NCBI RefSeq assembly: GCF_042666235.1
Contig: NZ_JBHTFQ010000001.1
Location: 496,001 to 560,000 of the forward strand
DNA length: 64,000 nucleotides
Source: Halodurantibacterium daqingensis
Lineage (GTDB): Bacteria; Pseudomonadota; Alphaproteobacteria; Rhodobacterales; Rhodobacteraceae
Reading direction: 5' to 3'
A program made the translations under genes and the position numbers. The notes under the pieces are model-generated. The model did no database searches, was not told the DNA's origin, and worked only from the letters and a program-made list of their open reading frames with translations. Positions 17,396 to 26,347 of this stretch are shown here, piece after piece. How positions within the stretch are numbered: position 1 is the stretch's first letter; each line of letters starts with the position of its first letter.

Positions 17396-17851
17396 CTAGA
17401 AGCTGGGCAGGGCCCGGGCCTCGCCCTCGCGCATGCGGGCCATCAGCCGCTGCAGGATCTCGGCCTCTCCGGGCGCGAGCTTGGAAAGGAAGTGGCGGCC
17501 GTTTTCCTCGGCCAGTGGCGTGGCGCGGGCCAGCAATGCCCGGCCCTCGTCCGTAAGTGCGACGGTGGTGGTGCGCCGGTCGGGCGCACCCGATCGCCGT
17601 GCAACCCATCCGGCCGATTCCATCTGCCGCAGCGCGCGCGACGTTGCGGTCCGGTCGATGCCGATGAACTCGGCGATTTCCGACGGCTGTGTCAGGCCCT
17701 CATTCTCGACCGCAAGCAGCGTGCACCAGGTGATCCGGGTCAGCCCCAGCGTGCGCAGGGCCTCATCAAGCCGCCGTTCCTGCAGGCGGGACGTCAGCGT
17801 CATCTGGTACAGGACCGAGGCGTGAAGGCGGTAGGGGGGGCGGAAGCTCAT
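17396..17851 (-). CDS. MarR family transcriptional regulator
   Basis: 151-residue winged-helix repressor-type protein, presumably a dimer that binds small aromatic or phenolic ligands. The winged helix lies at ~45-105: EIAEFIGIDRTATSRALRQM (recognition helix) followed by the wing RRSGAPDRRTTTVALTDEGR, which is diagnostic for MarR. Flanking helices form the dimer interface. Its target is not evident; it is divergent from the HAD gene, whose promoter region it could control. Confidence 0.9.
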   Translation of the reverse strand: MSFRPPYRLHASVLYQMTLTSRLQERRLDEALRTLGLTRITWCTLLAVENEGLTQPSEIAEFIGIDRTATSRALRQMESAGWVARRSGAPDRRTTTVALTDEGRALLARATPLAEENGRHFLSKLAPGEAEILQRLMARMREGEARALPSF

Positions 17852-18044
17852 GCGCGCACGGTCAGATATCGGGCAGAGCTTGTCAATGATCGCTCCGGGC
17901 GTTTGTCCCTGAGGGGGAGTGCCCGATGCTGCCGAACCGCAAGGGGTCCAGGTGCGGCATGATCCTGAAGCTTGCGTGCCGGCCGAACAGGCGATTGCAA
18001 AGACGTCACCCCTGCGTCAGGTTGCGGGCAGTCACGGAGGCATC

Positions 18045-18761
18045 ATGGCGTCAGTTTCGGGAATCCTGTTCGACAAGGACGGCACATTGTTCGACTTTCA
18101 CGCAACCTGGAGCGCCTGGGCCGCGCGTCTCATGCGTGAACTGGCGAAGGGTGACGACAGCCATGCTGCACGGCTGGGCGCCAGCGTCGGCTATGATCTT
18201 GCTACAGGCAGATTCGCGCGGGACAGTGTTGTCATTGCCGGCACCCCGGCCGAGATCGCGGCCGAGCTTCTGCCGCAGCTGCCCGGACAGACGCTTGCGG
18301 CTCTTGTCGCGCGAATGAACGAACTGGCCGCGGCCGCGCCGATGGCTGAGGCCGTGCCTCTGCAGCCGCTTCTGCAGGGACTGCGCCGGCGCGGCCTGCG
18401 GCTGGGGGTGGCCACGAATGATTCCGAAGGGCCGGCAAAGGCGCATCTGGGGGCTGTTGGCGTGTTGTCCTGCTTCGACTTCGTCGCCGGATCGGATTCC
18501 GGATTTGGCGGCAAGCCGGCGCCGGGCATGCTTCTGGCGTTCGCGGCGCGCCTTGGCATCGCGCCCGGAGCCGTGGCCATGGTGGGCGACAGTCGCCATG
18601 ATCTGCTTGCCGGACGCGCTGCAGGGATGCGGACCGTCGCCGTTCTTACCGGACCTGCCGCCGAGGCCGAGCTTGCGCCACTGGCCGATGTGGTGCTGCC
18701 CGACATCGGGCATCTGCCGGCCTGGCTTGACCGGGCTGCAGTGGCACGAAACTCCGCCTGA
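18045..18761 (+). CDS. HAD family hydrolase, phosphoglycolate phosphatase-like
   Basis: Cytoplasmic phosphatase of the haloacid dehalogenase superfamily, 238 residues. Motif I FDKDGTLFD (nucleophile Asp at ~9) starts the chain, motif II is LGVATND (~115), motif III GKPAPGM (~155) and motif IV MVGDSRHDLLAGRAAG (~175). The helical cap (~20-85) makes it subclass I, as in Gph; the substrate is not fixed by this. The ATG at 18045 has CGGAGG five bases upstream; the longer frame is not supported. A membrane protein gene follows 41 bases later on the same strand. Confidence 0.88.
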   Translation: MASVSGILFDKDGTLFDFHATWSAWAARLMRELAKGDDSHAARLGASVGYDLATGRFARDSVVIAGTPAEIAAELLPQLPGQTLAALVARMNELAAAAPMAEAVPLQPLLQGLRRRGLRLGVATNDSEGPAKAHLGAVGVLSCFDFVAGSDSGFGGKPAPGMLLAFAARLGIAPGAVAMVGDSRHDLLAGRAAGMRTVAVLTGPAAEAELAPLADVVLPDIGHLPAWLDRAAVARNSA

Positions 18762-18802
18762 GCCACTGCTGCATCAGCACGGGCAAGAAAAGAGGACGGG
18801 AC

Positions 18803-20533
18803 ATGCAGAACGTGAACCGGCTGAACATGCGTCTGATCCTTGCGGCGACAGGGACCCTGGCGGGGCTGTTCTTCTGGCTTCTGAACGAGGTGTTCCAGAT
18901 CCGGCTGGGCCAGGGTGCGGCTGCGGTGGCCGCATATGTCTTCGGGCTGGTATTCTTCGCTGCCTTGCTGGTGATGCTGGCGCCACTGGGTCGCCGTGCC
19001 GTCCTGCCGGCGCTTGGTCTGGCCGCCGGCGTGGCGGGGCTGCTGGCCTGGGCCAGCTTGCGCCATGACTCGCCATCGCGGTTCTTCGATCTGGGATATC
19101 CGGGCGTCGCAGGCTTCCTTCTTGCGGCGGTTCCCATTCCCTTCCTGATCGCCGGGCACAGGCGGGGCGAGGGGTGGCGAAACTATGCGGCCCTGTTTGC
19201 GCATAGCTGGGGGATCGTGGCGCGCTTTGCGGCCGGCCTGCTTTTCGTGGGGCTCGCCTGGCTGACGCTGTGGCTGTCGGAGTCTCTGTTGCAGGTGGCC
19301 GGAGTCGAGTTGATCGCGCGGCTGCGGGCGCTGTCGGGCTTTCCCTACATCCTGACCGGGCTGACGCTGGGGCTGGCGCTTGCGGTGGTCGATGAGTATT
19401 CCGACTATGTCTCGGCCCATCTGATGCTGCGGCTTTTCCGGCTTCTGCTGCCGGTGGTGCTGGTGGTGGTGCTGGTCTTCGTCGTGGCACTGCCGCTTCA
19501 AGGTTTTCGATCGCTGCTGCCGGGCGTTTCGGTGGCGACAACATTGCTGACCATGGCGCTGGTCATCACCTTGCTGGTCAGCTGCGCCGTGGACGGATCG
19601 GATGACGGTGCCGTCAAGACGCCCCTGCTGCGCTTTTCTGCGCAGGGGCTTGCCCTGCTTCTTCCGGTGCTGGCGGCCCTGGCGGTGCACGCGCTTTGGC
19701 TGCGTGTGGCCGACGAGGGCTGGACGCCACAAAGGCTCATGGCTGCGGCGCTCGCGATGGTGCTGTGCGGCTATGGTGCATCTTACGCGCTGGCGCTTCT
19801 GTCGCGCACCCACTGGATGCGGCGTATCCGGCGCGCCAATCTGATCATGGCGCTGGCAATTCCGGTTCTCGCGATGCTCTGGCTCAGCCCGCTGTTCGTG
19901 CCTGAACGCATTGCGACCCAAAGCCAGCTTGCGCGCTATGACCGCGGGGCGGTGACGGCCGAGGCGCTGCCGCTTGTGCAGATGCGCGACAACTGGGGGC
20001 GATCCGGCCGCGACGGGCTGGCCGCCCTGGCCCAAAGGGCCGAAGGCGGCGATGCCGCGCTTGCCACAGCCCTTGCCGCGCTGCCGGAAACACCTGATGG
20101 GGGGCTTTCGCAGGCCGAGGTTCTGGCGGATCTGCTGCGGCTCATGCCCGTGTTCCCGCCGCAGGCGCAGGATGTCGTGCGGCAGATCCTTGCAGAGGTT
20201 CATCCTGCGGAACTGGGGCTCTGGCTGCAGGGATGCCAGATCCGCAGCCCTGCGGGCCACCCGGGCTGCGCGCTGGTCGTCGCTGACTTCCTTCCCGCCC
20301 TGCCGGGCGAGGAGGCGCTTCTGATCTATGGCAGCCGCGGCGGCTTTGTCGGGCAGGAAGCCTTCGGCCAGCTGGCTCAGGGGGGGCGCATTCGGCTGCG
20401 CGCCGCGGGACTGGGCCTTGAAGGACAGGGCCTGTCGCTTCTGGACGCGCTCCATGCCGGCGACTATTCGGTTGAACCAGCCGAGATGAACGCGCTACGG
20501 TCGCCCGGAGTGCAGATCATTCTGACGCCCTGA
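18803..20533 (+). CDS. DUF4153-like polytopic membrane protein
   Basis: 576-residue inner-membrane protein with about ten hydrophobic helices in residues 10-370 and a ~200-residue soluble C-terminal part (QLARYDRGAVTAEALPLVQM onward). It matches my recollection of DUF4153 proteins in Rhodobacterales, of unknown function. AGAGGA precedes the ATG. Probably co-transcribed with the HAD gene. Confidence 0.75.
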   Translation: MQNVNRLNMRLILAATGTLAGLFFWLLNEVFQIRLGQGAAAVAAYVFGLVFFAALLVMLAPLGRRAVLPALGLAAGVAGLLAWASLRHDSPSRFFDLGYPGVAGFLLAAVPIPFLIAGHRRGEGWRNYAALFAHSWGIVARFAAGLLFVGLAWLTLWLSESLLQVAGVELIARLRALSGFPYILTGLTLGLALAVVDEYSDYVSAHLMLRLFRLLLPVVLVVVLVFVVALPLQGFRSLLPGVSVATTLLTMALVITLLVSCAVDGSDDGAVKTPLLRFSAQGLALLLPVLAALAVHALWLRVADEGWTPQRLMAAALAMVLCGYGASYALALLSRTHWMRRIRRANLIMALAIPVLAMLWLSPLFVPERIATQSQLARYDRGAVTAEALPLVQMRDNWGRSGRDGLAALAQRAEGGDAALATALAALPETPDGGLSQAEVLADLLRLMPVFPPQAQDVVRQILAEVHPAELGLWLQGCQIRSPAGHPGCALVVADFLPALPGEEALLIYGSRGGFVGQEAFGQLAQGGRIRLRAAGLGLEGQGLSLLDALHAGDYSVEPAEMNALRSPGVQIILTP

Positions 20534-20592
20534 TTTTCGAGAAGTCGTTTTTTTGAAGCAAGTCATTCCTGCGGGAGATCCGGAGAGCCTTC

Positions 20593-21270
20593 ATGCATGG
20601 CCTGATCAATCGGACCATCCAGTATTTCGTCCAAGATATTCATGGTCCCGACGTCTGGGGCGATATGGCAAGACGGCTGAAGCTGCCGGAGGCGGGATAT
20701 GATCCGTCGCTGGCCTATGACGATGCCGAAACCTTTGCCCTGATCGATGTGGCGGTGGCGCGGCTGCACTGCCCGCGTCACGCGTTCCTGCATGACCTGG
20801 GCCAGTATCTGATCACCAGCCCCGCGGCCGATCCGTTGCGCCGCCTGCTGCGGGTAGGCGGTGCGACCTTCATCGAGGCGCTGCACGCGCTGGACAGGAT
20901 GCCAGCCCGCGCCGCGCTTGCCCTGCCCGATTGCGCGTTGCCGCCCACCGTGCTGACGCAGCAGGGGCCGGGACGGTTGCGCCTTGTCGGTCGTACCGCC
21001 CGCGCGGATTATGCTCATGTCTTGATGGGCCTCATCCGGGCGCTGGCCGCTCAGCACGATGTGGGGGTGGACCTTGACCATGCGCGGCACGGTGAAATCA
21101 TCACCATCGATGTTGTCGTTGCCGAAGCAGAGGTTCCGCCGCGTCGTCCGGATGACGCGGGCGTTGCCTATGGGCGGGTCCTGGCCGGCACGCGGGGCGC
21201 AGGACAGGCGCTCGCCGGCGCATCCCTGATCAGGGCAGGAGGAGGCCAGGCAACGGGTGCAACCGTGTGA
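20593..21270 (+). CDS. H-NOX (HNOB) fold protein lacking the canonical proximal heme histidine
   Basis: 225 residues. Residues 1-180 follow the heme-NO-binding domain: MHGLINRTIQYFVQDIHGPD at the start, DLGQYLITSP (~68-77), FIEALHALDRMPARAALALP (~93-112) and the closing GLIRALAAQHDVGVDLD (~146). In H-NOX proteins the Leu-Asp-x-Leu-His-x-Arg segment supplies the heme-ligating His. Here the aligned residue is Pro104 (or Asp101 without the gap), the only nearby His is 98, and the YxSxR heme-propionate motif reads GRTAR (133-137). Heme binding is therefore doubtful. The C-terminal ~45 residues are Gly/Ala-rich and unassigned. Its ATG follows GGAGATCCGGAG. No kinase or cyclase partner is adjacent. 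Confidence 0.75.
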   Translation: MHGLINRTIQYFVQDIHGPDVWGDMARRLKLPEAGYDPSLAYDDAETFALIDVAVARLHCPRHAFLHDLGQYLITSPAADPLRRLLRVGGATFIEALHALDRMPARAALALPDCALPPTVLTQQGPGRLRLVGRTARADYAHVLMGLIRALAAQHDVGVDLDHARHGEIITIDVVVAEAEVPPRRPDDAGVAYGRVLAGTRGAGQALAGASLIRAGGGQATGATV

Positions 21271-21752
21271 GGCATCTTGTCGTCGGGCGGGCGATGCCGG
21301 CCTGGTTCTGATTCCGCCGTGTCCGGCGCGCAGAGCCTCGGTATTCGGCGGGTTGATGGGTTCGTAAGAAACTTCGGCCGACGCGCGTCGCGCGGCGGAT
21401 CGATGCCACGCTTGCGGTCACGGCGCAGGCGCCCGATGCGGGCGGCCTGGCGGTGATCTCCGCCGGTCAGGAACCATCCGCGCCGGCGCGACATGGGATT
21501 CGCAAATGCTTATTGGAGAGGCAGAGGAAAAGCCGGCCTCAGCGAACACGATCCGCACGCGGTCCTCATCGGGCATCAGCTCAAATTCTTCGCGCATGCG
21601 CCGCCGCTGATCCCGAAACAACGCCCGCTTTTCGCAACTGAACCGGGATCCGGGAGCGGCCGACACCGGCTGGCCGCCACCATGGGCGCCCCTGACAGAG
21701 ACGTGTCGCGCGTCGCCCCTGACCGCCGGAATGCCGTCGGGCGGGCTGTTAC
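21271..21752. other. gene-free interval between the H-NOX-like gene and dapA
   Basis: A minus-strand frame at 21418-21666 (82 residues, containing MREEFELMPDEDRVRIVFAE) has some protein-like composition but no convincing Shine-Dalgarno or family match; I do not call it. The rest shows no gene, hairpin terminator or repeat. Confidence 0.5.
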
Positions 21753-22625
21753 CTAGATCAGCCCGGCGTGCCGCATCGCGGCGTCGATCCGCCCCTTCGT
21801 TGCCTCCGTCAGCGGGGTCAGGGGCAGCCGCACTTCATCCGAGCAGCGGCCGAGGCGCGAGAGCGCGTATTTGGCGCCCACCAGCCCCGGTTCAAGGAAG
21901 ATCGCCGTGTGCAGCGGCATCAGACGGTCCTGAAGGCTCAGCGCCGCGGCATAGTCGCCGGCAAGGGTCGCGGCCTGGAACTCGGCGCAGAGGCGGGGCG
22001 CGACGTTCGCGGTCACGCTTATGCAGCCCACGCCTCCATGGGCGTTGAAGCCCAGTGCCGTTGCATCCTCGCCTGACAGCTGGATGAAGTCCTGCCCGCA
22101 GGTCTCCCGCTGCATCGACACCCGTTCGATCCGGCCGGTCGCATCCTTGACGCCGATGATGCGCGGCAGCCGCGCCAGTTCGCCCATCGTTTCCGGCATC
22201 ATGTCAACAACCGAACGGCCCGGAATGTTGTAGATGATGATCGGCAGGGTGCAGCACTCGTGCAGGGCGGTGAAATGCGCGATCAGGCCGGCTTGGGTGG
22301 GCTTGTTGTAATAGGGTGTGACGACCAGCGCCGCATCGGCACCGACGCGCTCGGCATGGCGGATCAGGCGGATGCCTTCGGTGGTGCTGTTCGATCCGGC
22401 TCCGGCGATCACCGGAACGCGTCCGGCAACCGCCTTGACCACCTCTTCGATCACCGTTTCATGTTCTTCATGGCTCAGCGTGGGGCTTTCACCCGTGGTG
22501 CCGACCGGAACGATCCCGGACGAGCCTTCGGCGATCTGCCATTCGACCAGATCCTTGAGCGTGGCAAGATCCAGAGCACCGTTCTTGAACGGCGTCACCA
22601 GGGCTGGAATGGACCCTTTGATCAT
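21753..22625 (-). CDS. dapA: 4-hydroxy-tetrahydrodipicolinate synthase
   Basis: Condenses pyruvate with aspartate semialdehyde, the first committed step of lysine and diaminopimelate synthesis; cytoplasmic tetramer. 290 residues, a normal length. Motifs: GTTGESPTLSHEEH (~43-56), TPYYNKPTQAG (~105), the catalytic Tyr in IIIYNIPGR (~132) and the Schiff-base Lys in IGVKDATG (~160). AGGAG lies 8 bases before the ATG at 22625. Divergent from the lytic transglycosylase gene, both serving the cell wall. Confidence 0.97.
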   Translation of the reverse strand: MIKGSIPALVTPFKNGALDLATLKDLVEWQIAEGSSGIVPVGTTGESPTLSHEEHETVIEEVVKAVAGRVPVIAGAGSNSTTEGIRLIRHAERVGADAALVVTPYYNKPTQAGLIAHFTALHECCTLPIIIYNIPGRSVVDMMPETMGELARLPRIIGVKDATGRIERVSMQRETCGQDFIQLSGEDATALGFNAHGGVGCISVTANVAPRLCAEFQAATLAGDYAAALSLQDRLMPLHTAIFLEPGLVGAKYALSRLGRCSDEVRLPLTPLTEATKGRIDAAMRHAGLI

Positions 22626-22800
22626 GACACGCTTCTCCTGCTGGATCGGGGGCGGTGAATCGCCCTGTTGGAACGCGCGGAACCTAACCGCAGTCGCTGC
22701 ACTTGCCAAGTTCGTGTGTTGCGGGCCTTTGCGGTTGCGGGCCGGCGCCCGGCAGGCCATCTTCGGGCGCAATGACCCGTCCTTCAAGAGCTTCGCCACC

Positions 22801-24747
22801 GTGATCCGCCGTCTTGCCATCGCCTCTGTCCTGATCCTTGGCCTGTCCCTCACCGCACCTGCCGCCGCCCCGGCAAGCGAGGCGGTCGTGGCCGAGGCGC
22901 TGGCCCGCGTCGCCGCGCGCGACTGGCCGGCGGCCGCGGCACGTGCGGCAGAGGCCGGCCCCGTCGCTGCCGATCTGGTCGAATGGCACCGGCTGCGCGC
23001 GGGCGAGGGCACAGTGGCCGAGGTTTCGGCCTTTCTCGCGCGGCGCCCCGACTGGCCCGGCCTGCCGTTCCTGCGCCAGAAGGGCGAAGAAGCCATGGCG
23101 ACGACGGCGCGCGGCCCCGACGAGATCCTGGACTATTTCGCGCAGGCGCTTCCGGTCACAGCCGACGGCGGGCTTGCCCTGATCGAGGCGCTGCGGGCCG
23201 AGGGCCAGCTTACTCGCGCCGAACAGGAGGCTGTGCGGCTCTGGCAGGGCTTCACGCTGAGCGAGGAACAACACGGCCACCTGCTCGCGCTTTTCCCCGA
23301 GGCGCTTGCCCCGCATCACGAGGCGCGCCTGGCAACGATGCTGCGGCTTGGGCGGCGGGCGGATGCCCAGCGGATGCTGGCGCTTGTGCCCGAGGGGCCG
23401 CGGCGGCTGGCCGAGGCGCGGCTGGCGCTGCAGGGACGGGTGCCGGGGGTGGATGCGCTGATCGCGGCGGTGCCGGCTGCGCTGGCTGACGATCCCGGGC
23501 TGGCCCATGACCGGTTTGCCTGGCGGATGTTTCACGATCTTTATGACGGCGCCACGGATCTGATCCTGCAATACAGCACCTCGGCCGCGGCCCTCGGCGA
23601 TCCGGCTGCCTGGGCCCATCGGCGGGCGCTGCTGGCGCGGCGCGAAATGCGCGAGGGCGATCCCGTGCGCGCCTATCGCATCGCCGCGCAGCATCATCTT
23701 GAGGGCGGGGGAGATTTTGCCGATCTCGAATGGCTGGCCGGCTTCATCGCGCTGCGGCGGCTTGATGATCCGCAGACGGCGCTGCAGCATTTTACGCGCC
23801 TGCGCGAAGCTGTGAGCAGCCCGATCAGCCTGGGGCGTGCCGGCTATTGGGAGGGCCGCGCCCACGAGGCGATGGGAAACAGCGCCGCTGCCCAGGCGGC
23901 CTATGCTTTCGGCGCGCAGCATCAGACAAGCTACTACGGCCTTCTTGCGGCCGAGAGGGCGGGCCTGCCGATGGATCCCGCCCTTGCCGGAACCGAGGAT
24001 TACGGGGACTGGCGGCAGGCAGGCTTCCTTCGCTCGACCGTGATGGAGGCGGCGCTGATGCTGCACGGTGCCGGTGATCACGCCCTTGCGCGGCGGTTCA
24101 TGCTGCATCTGGCCGAGGGGCTCGATCAGACGGCACTTGGGCAGCTTGCGGACATGGCGCTGGAAATCGGCGAGGCGAACACCTCGGTCCTGATTGCCAA
24201 GCAGGCGGCGGCACGCGGCATCATCCTGCACCGGCCCTATTTCCCCCTGACGGAACTGGGCGAGATGCAGATGCCGATCCGGCGCGAACTGGCCCTTGCG
24301 ATCGCCCGCCGCGAAAGCGAGTTCGACCACACGGTCATCAGCCCGGCGGGTGCGCGCGGGTTGATGCAGGTGATGCCCGGGACGGCCGAGATGATGGCCC
24401 GCAGGCTGGGCGAGCCCTATGACCTGGCGCGGCTCACGCGCGATCCGGCCTATAATGCGCGGCTGGGCACCGCCTACCTGGCCGAGTTGATCGGCGAGTT
24501 CGGCTCGAACCCGGTGCTGGTGGCGGCGGGCTACAACGCAGGGCCGGGGCGCCCGCGCCGCTGGGTCGAAACGCTGGGCGATCCGCGCCATCCCGATGTG
24601 GACGTGATCGACTGGGTCGAGATGGTGCCCTTCACCGAAACCCGCAACTACATCATGCGGGTGATGGAATCCCGGATGATCTATCGCGCCCGGCTTGCCG
24701 GCGGGCCGGTGCCGATCACCATGAGCACCGAGATGAAGGCGCGCTGA
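22801..24747 (+). CDS. soluble lytic murein transglycosylase (Slt-like)
   Basis: Periplasmic enzyme cleaving peptidoglycan glycan strands to 1,6-anhydro products. 648 residues from the GTG at 22801: a signal peptide (VIRRLAIASVLILGLSL, cleavage near APAAAPA), a long superhelical all-alpha region (~30-470) and a C-terminal SLT lysozyme-like domain (~485-620). The catalytic Glu is in ARRESEFDHTV, followed by the family signatures SPAGARGLMQVMPGTA and AAGYNAGPGR. The longer frame upstream overlaps dapA and lacks a signal peptide, so I reject it, although the GTG has only a weak Shine-Dalgarno. Confidence 0.92.
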   Translation: MIRRLAIASVLILGLSLTAPAAAPASEAVVAEALARVAARDWPAAAARAAEAGPVAADLVEWHRLRAGEGTVAEVSAFLARRPDWPGLPFLRQKGEEAMATTARGPDEILDYFAQALPVTADGGLALIEALRAEGQLTRAEQEAVRLWQGFTLSEEQHGHLLALFPEALAPHHEARLATMLRLGRRADAQRMLALVPEGPRRLAEARLALQGRVPGVDALIAAVPAALADDPGLAHDRFAWRMFHDLYDGATDLILQYSTSAAALGDPAAWAHRRALLARREMREGDPVRAYRIAAQHHLEGGGDFADLEWLAGFIALRRLDDPQTALQHFTRLREAVSSPISLGRAGYWEGRAHEAMGNSAAAQAAYAFGAQHQTSYYGLLAAERAGLPMDPALAGTEDYGDWRQAGFLRSTVMEAALMLHGAGDHALARRFMLHLAEGLDQTALGQLADMALEIGEANTSVLIAKQAAARGIILHRPYFPLTELGEMQMPIRRELALAIARRESEFDHTVISPAGARGLMQVMPGTAEMMARRLGEPYDLARLTRDPAYNARLGTAYLAELIGEFGSNPVLVAAGYNAGPGRPRRWVETLGDPRHPDVDVIDWVEMVPFTETRNYIMRVMESRMIYRARLAGGPVPITMSTEMKAR

Positions 24748-24756
24748 GGGGGCGCC

Positions 24757-25623
24757 TCAGCCTCGCACCCGCTGTCGCCACAGCGTGAACAGCCCGGCGC
24801 CGACCACCACGGCCGCGCCGATCGCCACATTGAGCTGCACCGTTTCCCCGAAGACGGTGATGCCCAGGATCGTGACGAAGACAAGTTGCAGATAGGCGAA
24901 GGGCTGCACGGCGCTGGCCTCGGCCACCTCGTAGCAGCGAATGAGCAGCCAGTGGCCAAGCGCGGCGGTGCAGCACAGAACGCCCATCCAGACCCAGTCG
25001 CCCGGTTGCATCGGTTCCCAGAACCACAGGCCCGTGACGGTCATCGCCACCGCCCCGGTGACGCCCGTCCAGAAAAAGCTGACGGCCGAACTGTCCTGCC
25101 GCGCCACATAGCGCGTCAGCAGCCCGTAAAGCGCAAACATGAAGGCCGCGAGCAGCGGGATCATCGCCAGCGGCGAAAACACCGCGACGCCGGGTTGCAG
25201 GATGATGAGGACGCCGACAAAGCCGATGCCGATCGCCGTCCAGCGCCGCCAGCCCACCTTTTCGCCCAGAACCGGCCCGGATAGGGCCGCGACCAGAAGC
25301 GGATACGAGGTGAAGACCGCGTGGCTTTCCACCAGCCCCAGTTGTGTGAAGGCGACCACCATCACACAGACCTCGGCCGCCAGCAGCAGGCCGCGAAAGA
25401 TCTGGACCAGCGGCTGCCGCGTCGCCGCCGCCTTGCGAACGCCCCCGGCCTTGCGCGCGGCCAGCGTGATGACGAAGGCCGCGAAGAACCAGTACCGGAT
25501 CATCACGACCATCAGCACGTTGTATTCCTCGGCCAGATGCCGCGATACGCCGTCCTGCAGGGCAAAGACCAGCGTGGTTGCCACCATCAGCCAGATGCCG
25601 AGGCGCGTGTTCTGTTCAGTCAT
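24757..25623 (-). CDS. EamA-family (DMT superfamily) transporter
   Basis: Inner-membrane carrier of 288 residues with ten predicted helices arranged as two EamA repeats (~8-140 and ~150-280). The second repeat carries the typical AEASAVQPFAYLQLVFVTIL and GETVQLNVAIGAAVVVGAGL. Substrates of this family are metabolites or amino acids; the specific one is unknown. Its start overlaps the 3' end of mnmD by 8 bases, so it is translated from the same message. Confidence 0.9.
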   Translation of the reverse strand: MTEQNTRLGIWLMVATTLVFALQDGVSRHLAEEYNVLMVVMIRYWFFAAFVITLAARKAGGVRKAAATRQPLVQIFRGLLLAAEVCVMVVAFTQLGLVESHAVFTSYPLLVAALSGPVLGEKVGWRRWTAIGIGFVGVLIILQPGVAVFSPLAMIPLLAAFMFALYGLLTRYVARQDSSAVSFFWTGVTGAVAMTVTGLWFWEPMQPGDWVWMGVLCCTAALGHWLLIRCYEVAEASAVQPFAYLQLVFVTILGITVFGETVQLNVAIGAAVVVGAGLFTLWRQRVRG

Positions 25624-26296
25624 CGGTATTCAGCCGTCCCGTGCTCATGTGGCGCTTGTTGCCGTGGCCCTTGCGGCGTTCGACCGCAAAGCCCGCATCC
25701 GACAGGGCGCGCCTGACGCTGCCAGCGGCGGTATAGGTGGCAAAGGTTCCGCCGGCGGCGGTATGTCGCGCGACCTCGGCCAGAAGATCCCCGGACCAGA
25801 GTTCGGGGTTCTTGGCCGGTGAAAAACCGTCCAGAAACCAGGCATCCGCCTGGCCGCCCCATCGGGGCAGCATCTCCCGGGCATCACCGATGAGGATCTC
25901 GGCCTCCAGGTCGTCCAGCAGGATCTGGCGCGCGCCGGTGGCCCACTGCGCCAGAAACGGGGCGGCGACCGCCTCGGCCTCGGGGAAGGCGCGCAGGGCG
26001 CGGCCGATCTCGGGGGCAGACAGCGGGAAGGCCTCGAAGCTGGTGTAGATCAGGCGCCCCGGCTGCCCGGATGCGCGCCAGGCGATCAGCGCGGCCAGCA
26101 TGTTCAGCCCGGTCCCGAAACCCAGTTCCGCAATCCGGAACCCCGGGCGGAACCGGGCGGGAAGGTCATTTCCGGCCAGAAACACATGGCGCGTTTCCGC
26201 CAGCCCGTCAGCAAGCGAGAAATAGGGATCGTCGAACCGGGTTGAAACCGGGATGTCTCCGTCGCGCCACTCCAATGCAGCCTTCTGGTCGCTCAT
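25616..26296 (-). CDS. mnmD: tRNA (5-methylaminomethyl-2-thiouridine)-methyltransferase MnmD
   Basis: SAM-dependent methyltransferase that completes mnm5(s2)U34 in the tRNA wobble position; equals the methyltransferase half of E. coli MnmC. 226 residues. The SAM site is IAELGFGTGLNML (~55-67) and the active-site loop is DAWFLDGFSPAKNPELW (~165), both diagnostic of the MnmC/MnmD (DUF752) family. The ATG at 26296 (MSDQKAALEW) is chosen because the longer frame is antisense to the FAD oxidoreductase gene. Divergent from that gene across about 50 bases. Confidence 0.92.
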   Translation of the reverse strand: MSDQKAALEWRDGDIPVSTRFDDPYFSLADGLAETRHVFLAGNDLPARFRPGFRIAELGFGTGLNMLAALIAWRASGQPGRLIYTSFEAFPLSAPEIGRALRAFPEAEAVAAPFLAQWATGARQILLDDLEAEILIGDAREMLPRWGGQADAWFLDGFSPAKNPELWSGDLLAEVARHTAAGGTFATYTAAGSVRRALSDAGFAVERRKGHGNKRHMSTGRLNTDD

Positions 26297-26347
26297 GCTG
26301 ATTTGCCCTAAACCCGTTCGCGGCGACAATGGGGATGGGAAAAGGCA

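Noticed and set aside
18191..20455. 754-residue minus-strand frame opposite the HAD and DUF4153 genes
   Set aside because: Low-complexity Gln/Arg/His-rich shadow of a membrane protein gene; no domain or start signal.
21418..21666. 82-residue minus-strand frame between the H-NOX-like gene and dapA
   Set aside because: Partly protein-like composition, but no Shine-Dalgarno, family match or operon partner.
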